Positions 33,502 to 44,459 of a stretch of DNA of 64,000 nucleotides are shown piece by piece. This stretch comes from Clarkia xantiana subsp. parviflora (Eukaryota; Streptophyta; Magnoliopsida; Myrtales; Onagraceae): contig JAPTYO010000007.1 in the NCBI GenBank assembly GCA_036873135.1, positions 25,836,763 to 25,900,762 on the forward strand, given 5' to 3'. The translations under genes were made by a program, and so were the position numbers. Below the pieces are notes generated by a model. That model had not been told where the DNA came from. It made no database searches and saw only the letters and a program-made list of their open reading frames with translations. Within the stretch, counting starts at the first letter, position 1, and each line of letters begins with the position of its first letter.

Positions 33502-34648
33502 TTAAAAAAAGTGTTAGCATGTCTTTTGATACAATATGTTTGACAGTTTTTGGGTTTTGGTCCAACATTTTTTTTGTGCCTAGTTTTTGTAATATATTTG
33601 ACAACTTTTAGCTTTTGGTCCATCCGTTAGTTGACGGTTTGTCTAACATCATTTTAAAGTATTGATGCTTTCATGCATTATTTTTGTTTAGAAATTATTT
33701 TATATATAGTTTAATCCTTCAATTTTAAGAGCATTATACTTTGTCTCTTATTAGTAATTATTTTATTTTTATTTTTGCATTCCAAATTTTTTTTGGTGTT
33801 TTTTAAAAAAACTGTTATTTTTATTTTCTACAATGTAAACCTTAACATTTAAATTAAAAAAAAATCTTAAAATTCACATTTATAATCAGTGTGATTATTC
33901 AGCTTAATTTTACAAATTTTTGGGTAAAATTATAAATAAAATATTTGCAAAAATATGTTTAAAGCATGGATACTTTCAAAGGATCCTAGCAAATCCCGTT
34001 GGTTGACCGTCAGTTTGACCGTTAAATAGTCACATGACTTGCACATGACTAGCCTCAAATTTTAATTTTGTTAAGTTTAGTCATCAAATTTATTATTCTA
34101 ACTTTTTATTTTTGCAATTTAGCCCTTAAACATTATCAACCGCACCCTAGGACTAAATTGACTTAGTCATAGTCCGACTTATGGCTAGGTCGGACCATAG
34201 CTAGGGTCACTGGACCTAGGCGACCCTAACCATGGTCCGATCTAGCCATGGGTCGGACCCATGGCTAGATCCATTTAGCCCTAGGGTCTAATTGTGTCAA
34301 CTAAATCCTACTGTTAAATTGACCTAGTCATATTCCGACCAAGCCATGGGTCAGACCATGGTTAGGTCAATTTAGTCCTAGGTTACGGTTGATAATGTTT
34401 AAGGCTTAAATTGCAAAAATAAAAAGTTAGGAGAATAGATTTGAGGACTAAACTGAACAAAATAAAATTTTGGAACTAGGCAAGTGCAAGTCACGTGACT
34501 ATTTAACGGCCAAACTGACGGTTAACTAACGGATGGACCAAAAGCCAAAAGCTGTCAAACATATGGTACCAAAACTAGACAAAAAAAATCGTTGGACCAA
34601 AAACCAAAAATTAATAAACACGTTGGACCAAAACACCCATTAAAAAAA
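33502..34648. mobile_element. Foldback MULE-like element, 9-bp duplication
   Basis: The element is about 33511-34639 (1.13 kb) between TTAAAAAAA at 33502-33510 and 34640-34648. Outer arms (33511-33650 and 34515-34639) are inverted copies with GGTCCATCCGTTAGTT and TTTGGTCCAAC. Inner arms (about 33995-34150 and 34380-34520) are also inverted, sharing GACCGTCAGTTTG, AATAGTCACATGAC and the stretch ending CCTAGGACTAAATTGAC. The centre holds several CCATGG-based palindromes. No ORF was seen. Confidence 0.7.
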
Positions 34649-34699
34649 TATACCGAGTCATCAACGGTTTTTTCGGCCAAAAATAAAATAAATAAAATC

Positions 34700-35225
34700 A
34701 TTAACGGATTTAATTTAATATTGAAATGCATTGTTAATTAATGTTCATCTCCTTCGAAAGAAAAACGCAGCCACGTTCTCTGACAGTGACCCGATTCCTT
34801 CCGGTGATTTAATTTATACTTCTTCGACAGTCTCCTCCACTCCTTACGCGTTCAGATTTAAATAATTCTCCGTCTCCTTCTCTCTCAACCGTCCGTTTCT
34901 TTCAACAAGAAACCCCATTTCTTTGTAGCATTACCCTTCTGGAAACTCGAGAGCTTCTTCTAGCAATCATCTACAGTGGTATTCGTTTCTGTCTTTCCTG
35001 ATTTCATCCATCTCTTCCAGAAATTCAATTCTGGGTATTCATTGAATCCATTAATTATTAGCCTCTGAAAAACAGCATGTGGGGTTGCTTCCTAAGTGAT
35101 TGATTACTCGGAAGGGTATTGAAATTGATTCTCTGTTCTTGGAAACTTTCCTAAAATAGTATAATCTAGGTTTGTTCTTAGTTGCTGTCTCTCACTGTGT
35201 AGTAGTAGTACGAGGAGGAAATCGA
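34700..35225 (+). promoter_or_regulatory. Promoter and 5' leader region of the kinase gene
   Basis: CT-rich sequence typical of a plant 5' UTR begins near 34840 (TCTCCGTCTCCTTCTCTCTC). A 5' UTR intron could run from about GTATTCG at 34980 to TTCTTAG at 35180. The exact start site and TATA box could not be fixed. Confidence 0.4.
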
Positions 35226-38200
35226 ATGGGTTCTGGAAGTGGGTTTTACGCGCCTGCAGATTTCAATCTGGATTCAAAGTGGTTAATAAATCCTAAGCTT
35301 CTGTTCATCGGTCCTAAGATTGGAGAAGGTGCTCATGCCAAAGTTTACGAGGGAAAGTGAGTCAAAATCGTTAATTTTTCCTGGATTTCGCAACTGTTGA
35401 GTAATTTGAGTTCTGGGTTACTTAAAAATCTGCCTTTTTTGTTTATATATATAGGTATATGAATCAAATCGTCGCGGTTAAGATAGGTCACAGAGGAGAA
35501 ACCCCAGAAGAAATCGCCAAGATAGAAGCTCGATTTGACAGAGAGGTCGAAATGTTATCCCGGGTTCAGCACAAGAATTTAGTTAAGGTTTGTAAAGCTC
35601 CGATTCACGTCTAATTTGAACAGAACGAGTTTTTCAGCACATGATGAACAAAAGATGTCAATTTGCTAGTTGATCTTTGTATCAGTGTAACAAATTTCTA
35701 TTTATTTTCTTCATCATGTATATATGATACGACAAGTTGATGATTCCGTCTAAGAAAAACGGAATCCTGACAAAGTAAGCAAACTGTACGCATGAAATAG
35801 TTTAAACTTGCAAAATGTTTAAAAACAAACTTCAATCAGTAGTTTATAATTTATTTGACGGCCTAAATACACTAATTTGGATGAAATAGGTCAAGTTCAG
35901 CATGTAATGAGCAAAAACGTCTCAAATTGTTAGTTGATGTTTGGGTAGTCGAACAAATTACTAGCTGATGTTTGGGCAGCTGACTAAATTGTTAACTATT
36001 TGCTTCATCATGCGTACGATACGGGCATGGATGATTCTGACTAAGAAATACGGAAATTCTAACAGAGACACTAAGTTAGTAAAATGTACTCAAGGAATAA
36101 CTGAGCTCGCAAAATGTTCAAAAACAAACTCAGTTTATAATTAACTCTCATTGGTAATACTTTTGATTAATTATATGTTAAGATAGACGGTGATTTTTTT
36201 TTACTGTTATATGTTTTGATGAGCAGTTCATCGGGGCTTGCAAAGAGCCGGTAATGGTAATAGTAACCGAGCTTCTGCTGGGTGGAACTTTACGCAAATC
36301 TCTGCTGAACCTAAGACCAAGAAGCCTAGACATGAGGGTTGCAGTGGGTTACGCCCTTGATATAGCTCGTGCTATGGAGTGCTTACACTCCCACGGCATC
36401 ATACATCGAGACTTAAAACCTGGTACGAGTTTTCTGAAATAGAAAAGATAATATATTTACCTTAAATTTCACACTTTGTATCATTACCTAAATCGGTATA
36501 TATCCATTCTTCTTATATTAATAGGATTGGAAACACTTGCATATGATCGATGTGCTTTAAATGGTTTTTCCTCTTATATATAAATGGATATCTCCTCTTA
36601 TCACAAATTTGTTTTATGACGAAATTCCACTTGCATAAATAGTTACTCTTTGTTGACCTGTTAAGTTTGGCTCAGCCTAAAGTGGAATTTAACAGGTTTT
36701 GGTTTGCAGTTAAAGTAACAAAATTTGAAATTGTTGGCAGAGAACTTGTTCTTGACAACAAATGGCTCTGCCTAATGCGGAATTTAACAGGTTTTGGTTT
36801 GTGGTTAAAGTAACAAAATTTGAAATTTTTGCATAAAACTTGATCTTGACAGCATATGACTAGGCCTAAATGCGAAATTTAACATGTTTTGGTTTGTGGT
36901 TAAAGTAACAAAATTTGAAATTATTGCAGAGAACTTGATCTTGACCGCAGACGGGAAAACAGTGAAACTCGCAGATTTCGGGTTGGCAAGGGAAGAGTCA
37001 CTAACCGAAATGATGACTGCGGAAACCGGAACATATCGATGGATGGCTCCCGAGGTTAGGATTTATTAAGCCTGTGTTTTTGGTTGATTGGCTACAGAAT
37101 TAAAATTTGGCTCAGTTGGATGAGTTGTTTGCAGCTCTACAGCACAGTCACATTAAAGCAAGGAGAGAAGAAACACTATAACAACAAAGTGGATGCTTAT
37201 AGCTACGCCATTGTCTTGTGGGAGCTCATCCATAATAAGCTCCCCTTTGAAGGAATGTCTAATCTCCAAGCAGCTTATGCTGCTGCCTTTAAGGTACCTA
37301 CCTCCTATTTACCTATATGTATTCAATACGCCATGTTGCTAATTGCTGTTTCAGACTTAAAATGTTGATGTTCGATGTCCCAATTATCATATTTGTTGCT
37401 TTCCACTTTTCTGGACTGATGTTAGTGTTAAAATCGGCATTTTATGCAACAAAAACATGTTTTCCACTTTTAAGTATCACGTTTGTTGATCGTGATTTAG
37501 GCTTATTTGATGCTTACAAAACATGTTTATGTTTCATCAATTTTAAGAGAAAAGGAAATCAACGAATCTAATAGTTAATATGGTACAACGATTAGCAACA
37601 TGACATATAGTTGAGATTGTTTTTAGGTTCTAAATCCTATTTATATACTGAAATGTTAAAGTATGAATAAGAACTCACCGAAAACTTTCACTCACAAGTT
37701 CGAGATTATGATACAGTCGGTTAATTCGTTGTGCGCCTTATTCTTTACATTCAAACCTCAAGGTGCAAGTTCGAGCTATTAAGGGTGTATGATCAAGTAT
37801 GAATAATAGCATATCAAACGTTTTTACTTACAAATTCGAGTTTACGGTACATTTGGTTGGTTTAGAAGCGTGTATTACTGTTAAAACTCGAAATCAATCA
37901 AATTTGTATCTTTATTTCAGAATTCCAGGCCAAGTTTGGAAAACTTACCAGAGGATCTCGCACTGATCATTGAGTCTTGCTGGAAGGAGGATCCGAACGA
38001 CCGGTCGACATTCACTGAGATAATCCGGATGCTCCTTCACTACCTTTCCACCATTTCGCCTCCCCAGCCGGTGATTCCTCAAAGAATATTCCCCTCCGAA
38101 ATTGCGGTCTTTCCTCCGAAATCGCCAGGCACCAGCGCCTTAATAATGACCGCGAGAGATAACTCCGTCCACAACCCAACGAGCCACGATCTTCAGAAGC

Positions 38201-38238
38201 CAAAAGGATTCTTCTTTTGCTTCCACCAGTGTTGCTAG
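35226..38238 (+). CDS. Raf-like serine/threonine protein kinase (ATN1-type)
   Basis: Six exons are predicted: 35226-35356, 35455-35587, 36227-36422, 36930-37054, 37135-37293 and 37921-38238. All have GT-AG borders and consistent phase, giving 353 residues. The protein has the glycine loop ([11 protein letters not shown], from residue 33), the ATP-binding Lys 53, the catalytic loop HRDLKPEN with Asp 150, DFG at 169-171, and the activation segment ending GTYRWMAPE. All key residues are present. The tail ends in a Cys-rich FFFCFHQCC that could be lipidated. Such group C Raf-like kinases are cytosolic or membrane-associated. Close relatives include Arabidopsis ATN1 and similar genes, from memory. 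Introns 2 and 3 carry tandem duplications. The gene is convergent with the GT17 gene. Confidence 0.92.
35615..36140 (+). repeat. Tandem duplication inside kinase intron 2
   Basis: About 240 bp at 35620-35860 recurs diverged at 35890-36140. Both copies have a TTCAGCA(C/T)ATGA(T/A)GA start, CTTCATCATG, GATGATTC(C/T)G(T/A)CTAAGAAA and AAATGTT(T/C)AAAAACAAAC. It enlarges the intron without touching exons. Confidence 0.7.
36675..36950 (+). repeat. Triplicated 3' splice-site region, kinase intron 3
   Basis: Three copies start at about 36675, 36770 and 36864 (period 94-95). Each carries AATTTAACA(G/T)GTTTTGGTTTG and TAAAGTAACAAAATTTGAAATT, then a copy of the start of exon 4 (AGAACTTG..CTTGAC). The third copy holds the true acceptor ATTGCAG at 36929. 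The first keeps an AG (TTGGCAG at 36740) and would lead into a short frame ending in TAA. The second has lost its AG (GCATAA). Confidence 0.88.
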
Positions 38239-39424
38239 CTAGCTCGCTATTCGAGGTCTGACAGCGTGGATATGGATTAACATTGACTGACTGACTGATC
38301 ATAACTAGTGTCCGTACAAGATTTTGAGGAATCAAAGGGTTGCTGCGATGTGTTTGTTGTATAATAATAAGTGTAAGTGTTCATCCAAAGGCCTACTGAC
38401 TCCTCTCATGTATTCTTCTAACAATTCAAATGTATGGATTGATTGATGATTAAATGCAATATTGCTGCTTCTTCTATCTCTGCTGGTGAGTGGTGTGCTC
38501 AATCTGAATACATTACCGGTGATCGAACCTGGGTCGTCCGGGAATACTTTATTCGAAACTTTACAATTATGAACTATTTAACGTTTTTTTTGTGCAACAT
38601 GGTTGAATTTTTTTTTATTTTTTTGAAAGTAATAGTAAATAGTGGCGACTATAAATTCATAAAAGTACGTAATAGTTATATTCATTGTCTCAAAAATTAA
38701 ATTAGTTGATTTACGCTTTTTCTCTTAAAATTGAAGAAATAAATTTTTTTTTTTTTTTTTAAATAAGTTGAATACATGAGCAACAAATCTAACACTTCAG
38801 AAAAGTGAAAACATGTTAAAACGTCAATTTTAACATTAAAATCACTATAAAAAACAACAAATCCAATAGTTGATACAACATAAATCAACTTTTTAAATAT
38901 TAAACAACAATTAACAACATACACTGTAAACTATAGTTCAGACTGTTTTTAAGGAAGTTAACCCCTATATAAACTTTAGTTCCTCTCTATGAGCTCACTC
39001 ACTCTACAATAACAAAGAGTCACGTTGGCAGTAAACTACTAAACTAAAAAACATAGTACAAATGTTCCTAGACTGTCAGGAAACATCCTATATACCAACA
39101 AGAGGGCACATCATTTTGAATCCCACTTTTGGCTTGCATAATAAGGGAAGCTTCATCTACTTTCTTGCAACACAAGGCATCAAAGCTCTTCACTTTCCGC
39201 ACATAAATCCGATTCTACCGAGAGATTATCGCTTCGTCTTAGAGCAACACTCCTACCAATCACAACTTTCTGAAATATCTAGGACGACTGTGATCACATA
39301 GAGAATGCCACGTCATCCACGACTTAAGGCCAACCAAATGGTCGAATATGGCCATCAATCCCAATCCTGTGATTGGCTAGGAGGATCGGATCGTAGCACG
39401 CTCTAAGACTAGCCAATAATTTTC
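38239..39424. other. Convergent 3' flanks of kinase and GT17 genes
   Basis: This is the intergenic region between the two convergent genes, presumably holding both 3' UTRs. It has AT-rich runs near 38740-38760. The short ORFs show no recognisable motifs. Confidence 0.5.
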
Positions 39425-40980
39425 TCAGTTCACACTTTCTCTCTTGCAGTTCCCGGGCAAGAGGTATTTATACTCGTCGGCATTTCGCAACAAGTGAGAC
39501 GGAAGATGGACGCCCGAATACGAATGAGGAATGGGACCCATCTTTCCAATGATCTCCTTGAAAGTATACTCTTCAGGCAACATATCGAAGAGATCGGTGC
39601 CTTTGCAGATCACCTCCTGGACTCGCTTCGGGTCCATGTAGTGCTTGAACCGAACTCGATCACAATGGCTATAAGCTTTCATTTTGAACACAAAATCATT
39701 GATGTATCGGAAACAAAAGCTGCAATGCCACCCTGAATCGGCCAACATCGTATCGGTCTGCCTATAATGAGCATACCGGGTCCCACCCTCCTGGTACCGA
39801 TGCACAGACGCCCTCCAACTGTTATCATCTCGATAGAACTCAAAAGAGTAGAGGTAGTTCCTCATCTGTAAGTGTAGAATTTTCGGGATTTCATCACACC
39901 ACCGTAACAGATTAATTGTGTGAGCGCTCGGGATCTCGTCCACATCAGACATGATCAACAAATCATCATCTTCGATACCTGCTATTCTCAACAGCTGATC
40001 TAATGCTACTCTCTGGTAAGCCTCTTCCACAAAAGGGTTCTCCCCTTTCTTGAATCGGCCCCCGACCATTCCGTAACTCAATCTCGGTTCCACAAACTTG
40101 AACCGACCACGATTCTTTGCGAAATTCAGCTTCTTGGGTAGTCCGGTGAAGGTGGAATTCGACTCTAAAAGAACAAACTTCGTCACGTAAGGATAAAGTT
40201 CGTTCCAACGAAGCGTTAGAATATCGAGCTCGTTACTGAACAACACCGCATCGTAGACTTTTCTCGGGAATTCACGTATTCCCCATCCATGGAGGCTGCA
40301 TAGAGTTTCCATCGACACGTTCTCGTGGTAGTAGTGCGGGATAATATTGAACGGTTTCAGAGGGGATCCCCAGATCGGCCGGAAGAAGTACGAAATCTTC
40401 TGGCCGTGAATGTAGATGGTGAAGGCGAGCATTGGGATGGAGATCAGCAGAATTAAACATGTCTTGAACTCGACACCACGGAGGAAACATCGGATCCTTG
40501 ACAAGTTCGATCCCGAACGAGGTCCCTGTTCCATATCCAAACACAAACACTGATTATAATTGCAGATGATGTCGTTGCTATTCAAAATCATTCCTTTTCC
40601 GGTGAAACACCGTTGCAGAAATCGAAATTTTCCAACCTAGTTTCCAAATTTAAGCCTTGAACAGAATCAGATTGTTTCAGACAATATTACGAAATTAGAA
40701 GAACACAGAAGGTCATTATATCTTAGAAACGCACGAATGCAGTACCCTAAAAATCAAATTTTTATCGATGCAAATTCATTATTGCAGCAGATTGTAACAT
40801 CAATGTCGCATTTAAGAATCTATCTACTACGCAGTTTTTCAATTTTTTACAAAATTCCATAAAGTTGATCAATAATGCGCTGGAGATTAGCGAGTGCCGT
40901 AAGAATTTCGCAAGTACCTGGCCGCAGACGTCTTCGCAGAGATCGTCGCATTTCTTCGAAGGGTAGTAATCTTCCGACAT
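39425..40980 (-). CDS. Glycosyltransferase family 17 (GnT-III-like)
   Basis: There are two exons on the minus strand: 40980-40918 (21 codons) and 40525-39425, giving 387 residues. Exon 1 encodes MSEDYYPSKKCDDLCEDVCG, the conserved N-terminus of plant GT17 proteins. Exon 2 begins after an AACAG acceptor in phase. A single hydrophobic segment at about residues 43-62 predicts a type II Golgi membrane protein. The catalytic domain shows FSNELDILTLRWNEL, YPYVTKFVLLESNSTFTGLP and the acidic motif MSDVDEIP at about 215-217. Family members are annotated as beta-1,4-mannosyl-glycoprotein N-acetylglucosaminyltransferases. The true acceptor of the plant enzymes is poorly known. The ATG further upstream in the exon 2 frame lies in the intron and is not used here. 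Confidence 0.9.
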
Positions 40981-41675
40981 CTTTCCAGCACCGAAAGCGG
41001 AACGGCGCAGAAAGATTGGATTGAAACAAGCAAAATGCTGCTCCAATCCTCTCTTCTGCGATTCAGTTATGTTCTCCTTGGATTCTCTGCCTATGAATCT
41101 TTAAGAAACCTCATTTGACGTGTATCCGTTGCGACCAACAGAAAATGGGAAAAATTGGAGGAGCGATAATTTGGGAATAGTAATGGTGGATTATTGTCAG
41201 AGCGCTGTGATTCGGCTTTGCTGAGTTGTGGAGGGATGAGGATGTAGAAACAAGCCCTAATTGGAGCGTCCGTTTGGTGGTTTTGCGCTCTGTCACAAGA
41301 TTGCTCTGTTCCAAACTTGTGTTGTAGAGAGACTCGGGAGAGGAGGAGGTGGTGAAGGTGGAGACTACTGGATACGCAATAAAAATAGGCTTTCCACCCA
41401 ATTATATTTGATTTTTGGGGAACTACCTCTGCGCAATAAAAATAGGCTTTCCTACACCCAGATTTAACAGTGTCTTTCAAATAAGCGTCCAATTGAAAGT
41501 ATATTTGCTGCAATCTATTCAATTTATTTTCCTATTTTGAGAACACATAAAAAAAACCAATGACATTGGTATATATCATTTATGTCCAGTTTGTCGGAAA
41601 TTATAATGAATACACATATTTGTCTGAAAATTAAAATGAATACACATATTTGTCGGAAATTATAATGAATACACA
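40981..41675. other. 5' flank of the GT17 gene
   Basis: It contains the likely 5' UTR and promoter on the minus strand. GCAATAAAAATAGGCTTTCC occurs twice (about 41377 and 41433). At 41588-41675 a roughly 30-bp unit (TTTGTCGGAAATTATAATGAATACACA) is repeated three times, ending exactly where element 2 begins. Confidence 0.5.
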
Positions 41676-43773
41676 GCCTCGTCGAGGTCCGCCTGGAGCT
41701 TGGCCAAAGCGTCGGGGTCCGACTTGGCTTGTGCCTCCTCCAAAGCACCCTTGAGAGCCAGGATGAAGCCAAAGCAGCGCTGTTGGTCCGCGGTTTCCTA
41801 AGACGAGAGGGAAAAAGATTAGAATCTGATAATCGAAGAAAAGAACAAGGAAGGGAAGAATAAAGTAAAGGTAAAGTTTTACCTCCATCCGACGGATAGC
41901 CATATTGCGGAGCTCCTACTCGATGTCCTCCCGCGCCAAGGAGATTGGCCGCTTCAAGGCTGGAGGAATTGACCCTGCCAGCAGATGCAGGGCTAATTCT
42001 GGCTGAAGGTCCCCCCGTTGGAGTGGGACCCCTTGGAGAGACTCGATCGGGTTCCAGGGAGCCGTCTCCTGGTCGGGGGTGAAAACCTTGTAAAGATTTT
42101 CATCCACGGGGAGAGGAGGGATGACCCTGGAAGCCTCAGCCGGAGGAGCCACCTCGGTCGGAGGCTCGGGAGTCGGAGTGCGGAGCTCTGGAGGAGGACT
42201 CCGGGACACGTCCTCCACGGTTGGCCTCAGGATGCTCCGACCTGGCCTTCGGCGGAGCAGGCCACCTTCATTTGGCTCCTCAGAGGAAGGAGAAGCCTCC
42301 AAGTCGGTCACCTGACGGAACTGAGCTTCCGTCGGGGTCTCCTCCATCATCGGCGCTTGTGGAGTCGCGGCCCGTGCTGGAGTAGCATCCCTCCTCGGAG
42401 TGAGAGCCTCCGATGGACCTGCGGTTGCGGGACGAATAAAATCAGGAAGAGTATCGTGGGGGCACCAGATGATTTGGCGCTTAAGATGTTGGTCCTTTCC
42501 AATGAAGTTGTAGTATCCCGCCTTGAGAACGCGGGGGGTTTCTCCTCGAAGGATGTATTTGATTTCTCGAACCCGCGATTCCCGATCAGCGGGGATAAAC
42601 TCCTCGGGGACCAGCTTCCTATATTTCTTAATAGCACGACGAACACACTTACCTTCCTCAGCGGTAGTGACCCCGAAGGCTTGGTCTATCTCCTCCCTTC
42701 TGGCCCGCTTGGCCACAGTCTGCTCTTCGGTCGGGAGAGCAGCAGAAGAGGAAGCTCCCTTCTTCAGCGACTTCCGCTTCCGCTTGGAGCTACCCTGGAC
42801 GGCATCGGTCTCCCCCTGCTTCAACATGAGATGGGTCAACAGAGATACCTTCTTGGCTGCAAAAATGAAAAGACAAAGTAGTTAGAAGTGTTACCCAGAT
42901 AACCAAATCCTTGGAAACGGAATCGAGGAGCCGGACTCCGATGTGAATCAAATCTTTCTCCACGAGCTTGTTGGCGTCGAGGGGAATGAAGGATTCCCCC
43001 CCAACGATAAAGCTGGACCAACTGGAGGGTGTTGAGGTCATCCTCGGTGTAGACTCCGAGCTTGGGGGCAGGGTCCGCCACAACCTCCCATCGGGGCCAT
43101 GGGATTGAGCTATTTTGGACGAAGAAGTAATACTTCTTCCATCCGCTATTGTCAGACCCCGAGTCGCGAATCAGCATTCGATCCTTATTGAACTTCCAGG
43201 TCTCGCTATCCCAGCCAAAATGTGAAAGTTGCTCCTTTGTCCACTTGGGGAGTCGAGGAGTGAATGAGGAAACACCAGCCTTATTACACTTCATTCCGTA
43301 GAAGGTGCAGAAGAGAAGCAAACTGTACGTCCACCGCTGGCGGAGGCATAGAACCTGAAAAGCGTTCCACACGCGGATGGCATGTGGAGAGAAGGTGCAG
43401 GGGTGTGTCTGGTAGAAGTTGCACATCTCCACCAGGTTCCCGCAAAAAGGGAATCGAATCCCAGCACTTATCTGCCCGGAGGAGACGAACACTTCTCCCT
43501 CTCGAGGACGCGTGACGATATGCTTCCTCCTGGTGGTGGGCTGAGACTCGTAGGGGAAGCGGGGTTCCCAGTCTGAAGTGATGCATCCTTCTCGGAGAGC
43601 AACCTCGTACGAGGTCTTAGAAATCTCGTTAACAGCAAGCTCAAAGGTAAAAGGGGTTCTTGCCCCAGAACTAGCATCGTCTAAAAACGGTTACAAACAG
43701 GAGAATTCAAGAAAGGAGGAGGAGGAAACATCAGCAAATCACGAAAACAGAGAAGGAAAATCTTACCAGACAT
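41676..43773 (-). pseudogene. Antisense Transposase_28-like gene of element 2, broken
   Basis: Predicted minus-strand exons are 43773-43767, 43680-42904, 42856-41883 and 41797 to the truncation at about 41676. The second exon has the same architecture as the gene at 13106: RFPFCGNLVEMCNFYQTHP, VWNAFQVLCLRQRWTYSLLL and a GWKKYYFFVQ block. The third exon has a basic patch (SSKRKRKSLKKG) and a Pro/Thr-rich region. The fourth looks helical and Ala/Asp-rich. Two lesions are visible: a one-base shift in a seven-G run (42996-43002), and a TAG after REDIE near 41919 where CAG would continue the frame. The 3' end is lost at the element border. Confidence 0.75.
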
Positions 43774-44228
43774 TGTTGATGGTGGCTTGGAGAAGATGAA
43801 GAAGGATCTGGAGGGCTGAAGGCCTTGGATCACTTGAAGAGCAAAGGAAACTTGGAGAGGAAGCTTCGAGTTCGACAATGGCAGAATTCCAGAAATCAAA
43901 ACGGTAAGGAAGAGTGAATAGTGCCAGGGTTTTAGCTTTTATAGGCAAAAGGACAACTGGACGGATTTAATCTGGACCGTTGAAGACGAAACGATTCAAT
44001 CTTGACCGTCGAGATTAGGGGGACGGTACGGAAGAGACGTTGGTGACGTAATGAGTGCTTTTTCAGAAACCAGCAGTCACGCCGGTTTGGGCGTCGTTTC
44101 ATAATCCCTAGCATTTAATGCTGCAGTAACCGAGGAGTCTCCTCGGATTTGGCAACTGCCCATAGAGCCCAGTAGGGCCCAAAGCAGTCATGAGTGAAAA
44201 GCTCTGTCATTCGATAATTGTGCGCAAG
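43774..44228. other. Element 2 spacer upstream of the antisense gene
   Basis: It probably holds the promoter of the minus-strand gene. A TATA-like TATAAAAGC, read on the minus strand, lies near 43936-43944. Nothing else was recognised. Confidence 0.4.
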
Positions 44229-44420
44229 GTAAGAGCCTCCGATGGTAATATCGGGAGGTATGAAGACAAAAGCCTCCGATGGCGGTATCGGGAGGTATGA
44301 AGACAAAAGCCTCCGATGGCGGTATCGGGAGGTATGAAGACAAAAACCTCCGATGGCGGTATCGGGAGGTATGGAGACAAAAGCCTTCGACAATGAAGTC
44401 GGGAGGTCCGAGATTGGAAG
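44229..44420. repeat. 37-bp tandem array of hairpin units
   Basis: Unit starts (GCCTCC or ACCTCC) lie at 44235, 44272, 44309, 44346 and 44383, an exact 37-bp period. Each unit contains CCTCCGAT and its inverse ATCGGGAGG around a short loop. The last unit is diverged. Confidence 0.9.
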
Positions 44421-44447
44421 ACACGGCGGACTGTAAGTCCCCCATGT

Positions 44448-44459
44448 CTTGGGGGCAAA
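44448..44459 (+). other. Polypurine tract of element 2
   Basis: CTTGGGGGCAAA sits directly before the LTR start TGATGG, as in element 1 (minus strand). Confidence 0.75.

Noticed and set aside
38510..38540. tRNA-like T-arm sequence near CGATCGAACCTGGGTC
   Set aside because: No acceptor stem, D arm or anticodon arm could be drawn around it.
42018..42881. 287-codon plus-strand ORF
   Set aside because: It is the opposite strand of the broken Transposase_28-like gene, and its protein has no domain pattern.
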